A stretch of DNA of 64,000 nucleotides from Maylandia zebra (Eukaryota > Chordata > Actinopteri > Cichliformes > Cichlidae), in assembly GCF_041146795.1 (NCBI RefSeq), contig NC_135167.1, positions 6,854,454 to 6,918,453 of the forward strand, read 5' to 3'. Of the stretch, positions 60,741 to 64,000 are shown piece by piece. Made by a program: the position numbers and the translations under genes. The notes under the pieces were generated by a model. That model saw nothing but the letters and a program-made list of their open reading frames with translations. It ran no database searches and was not told the DNA's origin. Numbering within the stretch: position 1 is the stretch's first letter; every line of letters starts with the position of its first letter.

Positions 60741-63404
60741 CTAGAAAGCGAAAATTTCTGAAGAAATTTTAAGTGTGCCTATGCCGCCGCTAATCAGTAT
60801 AGTTTGCCATTCAAACGGCTACAGAGAGCAAAACTCACCGGAGCAGCCATTCTCCACCATGAACTATGGTAAAACCAAACACCGCTCGCGCCTCACAGAT
60901 GACAGCTTACAGTTTTGTGTAAAGATGAGGTGACTTCGTACAGCCCCAATTTGTAGACGCTGTGCGCAGAGGTTCATAAGCAGACCCGACAATGTTTGCA
61001 TGAACACACTTTGAAGCATTACGTTATGGACCACTTTTCACACATAGTTGCTGTACCCACACAGCCGGCTGTAGCTTTTCATCTCATAGCCCGACACATA
61101 CACAAAAAAAAAAAAAAAAAAAAAGCAGAGAGAGCACAGACTTTACACCTGAGAGGCGTGATTGCAGATGCCGCTGAGGTGGGTCCACCTCCCCTGCAGC
61201 GGCACTGCAGACCACGCCCTGCCACACACATCAAACACGTAAAATAAATATTTATGCACTTTTCATTCACTTTTTGTTTTTTGTTATTTTTACACAGTGT
61301 TCTGAATGATTAACAATGGTCTACAGCCAATCTTGTGTATTATTATACAAACTTTGGTTGTAAGATTCAGATAACTATTTAATAAAAGCTAAATATTTTA
61401 TATGAGAGTAAGAAAGAAAAGTATATCTTTGTCTCATACTCTCATCAGACAATACATGAACCTCTCAATAAACAAAATATTTGCTCGGCTTAAATGACAA
61501 ACCGCTATTTTACACAGTGGAACACTTATTTTTAAACAAAACCAATGCAGTTCGCCACTGACAGTGCTTACCTTTGCACATCACAGTAAACACTGAACCA
61601 AGATGGCGCCCACGCGAACGAGAAATCTGAACTACGGTGTCCTGCAGAGGACAAATGGTCAAAATTGCTAAAATTTACAACATATATGCAGCTCAACAGC
61701 GACACCTTGTGACTTATTCCAGTCACTACCTTACATATACATAACGTCTTACCTGATATTCAGTTCACCGGACACTCATACTGAATCACCAGCCCATATA
61801 AATGAAAAATAAGTCCAGCAGCCAACCAAGAGTCATCACGAAAGACTAGGGGTGACACGACAGCGTGAGCGGGCCTGGGTGTCAGCCAGCCCAGCCTGGG
61901 TGTCAGCCAGCCCAGCCTGGGTGTCAGCCAGCCCAGCCTGGGTGTCAGCCAAGCCGCGCTAGCCAGCTAGCCGCCATGCGGCGGTGAAACGAGAGCGTGA
62001 GCCGGCCTGGGTATCAGTCAGCCCGGCCTAGGTGTCAGCCAAGCCGCCCTAGCCAGCTAGCTGCCATGCGGCGCTAGCAGTAACATCGTGAGAGATATGG
62101 GACTTCTTGATAAAATATGGGACTTCTTGATAAAACGAGCAGATATTTGAAGTTTACACCCCTACATTCTCGCCTGAAAATAGGGGAGGCTGTCATAAAG
62201 TTCAACATCAGTAACTTAGCGCGCACAGCTGTATAGAAACTCCGTCGTGCTAGCTAGCACGCAGTACAGTTATTGTAACTGTCAGCACAACGAAAATAAA
62301 CTACACCTAAACTCGGTTTATATCTGACCCAAATAGAGTGCAGTTAATAACGTCTTACCTGAAATTCAGTTCACCAGCCGCCTGCTTCTCCTGCATTGGG
62401 TTTCCCTTATCCACGATTGAGCTCCGCGTTAGCCACCACCGGTCGATCGGTGTTTCTTTCCCCGCATACGAGGGGAAGAGACATATACCGGTGGCTAACG
62501 CGGAGCTAGCTAGCCACCGGTATATGAACAACTCAGTTATTTTTTCCACATCGACCAGCATCATCGGCCCATATAAACGAAAAATAAGTCCAGCTAAGAC
62601 AAAGACTGTTTGTGGAGCGATCGGGGGTGAAAGGAGTTAGAGACGCCTCACTGAAAGCCAAGCCTGGGTGCTTTTGAGCGAAGCGGCGCTAGCTAGCCGA
62701 GCTAGCTAGCCGGCTAGCAGCAACATCGTGAGAAATCTGTTGCTAATATGGGATGTTTTGACAAAACGAGCAGATATTTGACGTTTACACACCTACATTC
62801 TCACCTGAAAACCGGTCGATCGGCGGCCGCCTCACATGTTTCTTTCCCCACATATGAGGGGAAAGAGACACATACCGGTGGCTAGCTAGCTCCGCGTTAG
62901 CCACCACCAAACAACTCAGTTCGTTTTTCCTCATCGACCAGCATCATCGGCCCATATAAACGAAAAATAAGTCCAGTGTGAAACAGTCGCTTGGCGAGCG
63001 ATCGGGTGGTTTAGCGAATGTCAGCCTCTTAAGTTTAAGACAAGCCCGGCTGCTTTTTAAGCGACGCGGCGCTAGCTACCCAGCTAGCGTCAGTACACAG
63101 GAACTACTTCCGGTAGTTATACAAAATAAAAGCGTCCACAGGGACACAGCGGCCGCCTCGCATTACTCCCGACATACCACTGGAGTGAGCCAGCACACCA
63201 CAAATGAAGTTTTCTTGTTCTCCATTCATTTCAATGGGAAAAAACTTGCATTAAAATATTCATATTTAAAAAACTATAGAAGTAATAAACACCAAAAGTC
63301 ATAGCAACTCATTCCAGCTCCAGCCGCACACAATGATATATCATATGTGAACCTTGTCTCAAAACTGTGGGGCGAGTTAAGGTCCAAAATTTCAGGCGGA
63401 AAAA

Positions 63405-63416
<12 letters not shown>
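60741..63416. repeat. Large tandem duplication, copy 2
   Basis: Direct repeat of 58087-60740 with no spacer. About five substitutions are seen over some 2.6 kb, for example near 59102, 59501, 59915, 60342 and 60505 of copy 1. One extra base follows GCCATT near 60811. Copy 2 has two more 21-base minisatellite units (four against two) and lacks one 21-base stretch in the GCTAGC-rich part. It runs into (AAT)n and the palindromic repeat at 63455-63537. Confidence 0.9.

Positions 63417-63437
<21 letters not shown>
63405..63437. repeat. (AAT)n microsatellite
   Basis: About eleven AAT units between duplication copy 2 and the palindromic repeats. Confidence 0.9.
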
Positions 63438-63439
<2 letters not shown>

Positions 63440-63454
63440 CCGAGCAATAGTAAT

Positions 63455-63537
63455 AAGTGTGCCTTCGCATAGGCACACTTAATAATAATAATAAATCCGA
63501 GCAATAGTAATAAGTGTGCCTTCGCATAGGCACACTT
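63455..63537. repeat. 57-bp palindromic repeat, two copies
   Basis: AAGTGTGCCT, a TCGCAT loop and AGGCACACTT form a perfect 10-base stem at 63455-63480 and again at 63512-63537. The two are linked by an (AAT)n and ATCCGAGCAATAGTAAT spacer, a 57-base period. The right half, GCATAGGCACACTTAA, is the exact reverse complement of TTAAGTGTGCCTATGC at the left of each large duplicated unit. Confidence 0.9.
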
Positions 63538-63540
63538 AAT

Positions 63541-64000
63541 AAGGGAGAGGGAGGTACAGAATACAGAAGAAAGGAGGAGATGTATAATAGTGTTGCAGAG
63601 CAGGAGTAGGTGGAGGAAGAGTGCTGCAGAGGAAGCTCATTCAGCTGTATTTGAGTCTGGAATAGAGTCACGTCTGACAGAAAAAATAGGGGAGAGGAAG
63701 AGACAGGAAAAGGAAAAAGAGAGAGAGTGCGATGCTAACCCATATTTCTATCACGATGTGGTGTCAGTGGTCAGTGTGTGAGGTTTCCTGTTGCTAAGTT
63801 ACTGTATTGCAACAGCAGCACCAGTGTCTGTGTTTGTATGTGTCATCCTCCCAGTGGTGGGTGTCTGCACGACTCTCCCACTGCTTCCGCCAGGTCTGCT
63901 GCTTTGAAACTTTACAGCTGTTAACAAGAATCAGTCTGCTGGCAGACAATTTTCACCCCCAGCAGTTCGTACGTATAGGCGCCCGACCACCTTGCTACGT
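63541..64000. other. Purine-rich then mixed intergenic DNA
   Basis: AG-rich to about 63730, then ordinary sequence to the window end. No gene or RNA was recognised. Confidence 0.45.

Noticed and set aside
63455..63537. The AGTGTGCCT palindromes as a CRISPR array or Helitron end
   Set aside because: Only two units with a simple-repeat spacer in a vertebrate genome, and no CTRRT after the hairpin. Fused inverted termini explain it better.

Overview
The window looks like nuclear DNA of a teleost fish, probably a percomorph; the exact species cannot be read from it. The evidence is spliced vertebrate genes with short GT-AG exons, an AT-rich background, and a dense mixture of repeats typical of teleosts: Tc1/mariner relics, TTAA-flanked piggyBac-like elements, hAT miniature elements, L2- and RTE-like LINEs and microsatellites. 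No bacterial operon, CRISPR array, tRNA or rRNA gene was recognised.

Three host protein genes can be assembled exon by exon. (1) 464-5815, plus strand: the last ten coding exons of pdpr, the regulatory subunit of mitochondrial pyruvate dehydrogenase phosphatase, with its 3' UTR and poly(A) signal at 6830. (2) 12456-22047, minus strand: the complete six-exon mrps11 gene (196 codons, mitochondrial small-subunit protein uS11m). (3) 22637-28575, plus strand: the complete four-exon mrpl46 gene (293 codons, mitochondrial large-subunit protein mL46). mrps11 and mrpl46 are head to head, with 589 bases between their start codons, so a shared bidirectional promoter is likely. The same pair is adjacent in human 15q25. 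All three proteins act in mitochondria: one controls carbon entry into the TCA cycle and two build the mitoribosome.

Between and inside these genes: 7.0-11.9 kb is transposon-rich (a broken DD37E Tc1-like element, a second piggyBac-like copy, a LINE relic, two hAT pieces and an old Tc1 relic). An apparently intact 1005-codon L2-type LINE lies in mrps11 intron 4, antisense to the gene. The mrps11 and mrpl46 introns hold further LINE and Tc1 relics.

From 28.7 kb to the end no conventional gene is supported. This 35-kb stretch holds a hAT element, a Tc1 relic, an apparently nested insertion, several RTE-like relics, one isolated exon-like segment (47801-47879), and a few unique-looking stretches that may be regulatory. 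It ends in the most striking structure: a nearly perfect tandem duplication of a roughly 2.65-kb CpG-rich, hairpin-rich non-coding unit (58087-60740 and 60741-63416), followed by a 57-base palindromic repeat present twice. In the human order NTRK3 lies beyond MRPL46, so the gene desert could be its upstream region, but no ntrk3 exon was recognised.
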